Positions 6,408 to 6,547 of a DNA stretch of 6,547 nucleotides are shown here, piece by piece. The stretch is from positions 1-6,547 of the forward strand of contig DAOURC010000038.1 of NCBI GenBank assembly GCA_030625285.1, given 5' to 3'. The notes beneath the pieces were generated by a model. It was not told the origin of the DNA. It did no database searches and saw only the letters and a list, made by a program, of their open reading frames with translations. The stretch comes from Eubacteriales bacterium (GTDB lineage: Bacteria; Bacillota; Clostridia; Peptostreptococcales; Acidaminobacteraceae). The position numbers and the translations under genes were made by a program. Position 1 is the stretch's first letter. Each line of letters opens with the position of its first letter.

Positions 6408-6547
6408 ATGTTTATTGAAGCGATGATTTTGGGATTGGTGATATCTTTCCTAAGAGGAAGAAGGATGGATAACATTGAATATCTCAACATAAAAGGTTGG
6501 TATTTAGTTATAATCGGAGTAGTCTTGCAATTGGTTTCTGTATTTCT
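6408..6547 (+). CDS. Second DUF5317-like membrane protein, 3' truncated by the window edge
   Basis: Forty-six codons are visible and the frame is still open at the window end. The start MFIEAMILGLVISFLRGRR and the following basic and hydrophobic segment (NIKGWYLVIIGVVLQLV) align without gaps to the start of the preceding protein, with about 13 identities in 46 positions counted by eye. Shared residues include the opening M-x-I-E, a glycine at 17, N22, E24, K29 and YLV at 32-34. This is a diverged tandem paralogue, not a recent copy. The remaining part, including the diagnostic N-x-x-x-D and SIGD motifs, lies outside the window. Confidence 0.75.
   Translation, partial: MFIEAMILGLVISFLRGRRMDNIEYLNIKGWYLVIIGVVLQLVSVF

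Noticed and set aside
1..6547. CRISPR array, tRNA, rRNA or transposase
   Set aside because: No regularly spaced repeats, no cloverleaf-like or rRNA-like conserved segments and no transposase or integrase motifs were seen on either strand.

Overview
The window is AT-rich, all recognisable genes lie on the + strand, arginine is mostly AGA, and start sites carry strong AGGAGG-type ribosome binding sites. Together these suggest a low-GC Firmicute, most likely a Clostridia-type organism. This is an inference from composition and gene families; the species cannot be named.

Layout. Positions 1-99 hold the C-terminal end of a membrane protein whose stop codon overlaps the start of the next gene. Positions 96-3524 encode a complete single-chain pyruvate carboxylase with all catalytic motifs intact, closed by a clear Rho-independent terminator at 3528-3557. 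A new transcription unit probably starts in the gap after it. It begins with a 207-residue soluble protein of unknown function (3645-4268). Next comes a 280-bp stretch (4269-4548) containing a 25-codon gene for a signal-peptide-like micropeptide (4429-4506). A membrane-bound HD-GYP cyclic-di-GMP phosphodiesterase follows (4549-5817), then a DUF5317 integral membrane protein (5807-6388) and the start of a second, diverged DUF5317 protein (6408 to the window end). No stretch over 300 bases lacks a gene.

The most interesting part is 4264-4533. Two 19-base inverted arms, 17 of 19 matching, frame the micropeptide gene. The left arm contains the stop codon of the 207-residue gene. The right arm ends one base before the ribosome binding site of the HD-GYP gene. 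The arms could form a long-range RNA helix controlling HD-GYP translation, or be the terminal repeats of a small inserted cassette.

How the genes may work together. Pyruvate carboxylase feeds oxaloacetate to central metabolism and appears to be a separate unit. The micropeptide, the membrane phosphodiesterase and the two DUF5317 proteins lie close together with no terminator seen between them, which fits an operon. A working hypothesis is that a secreted short peptide, or the act of translating it, controls local cyclic-di-GMP breakdown at the membrane. The sequence shows the parts and the layout. The functional link is inference.
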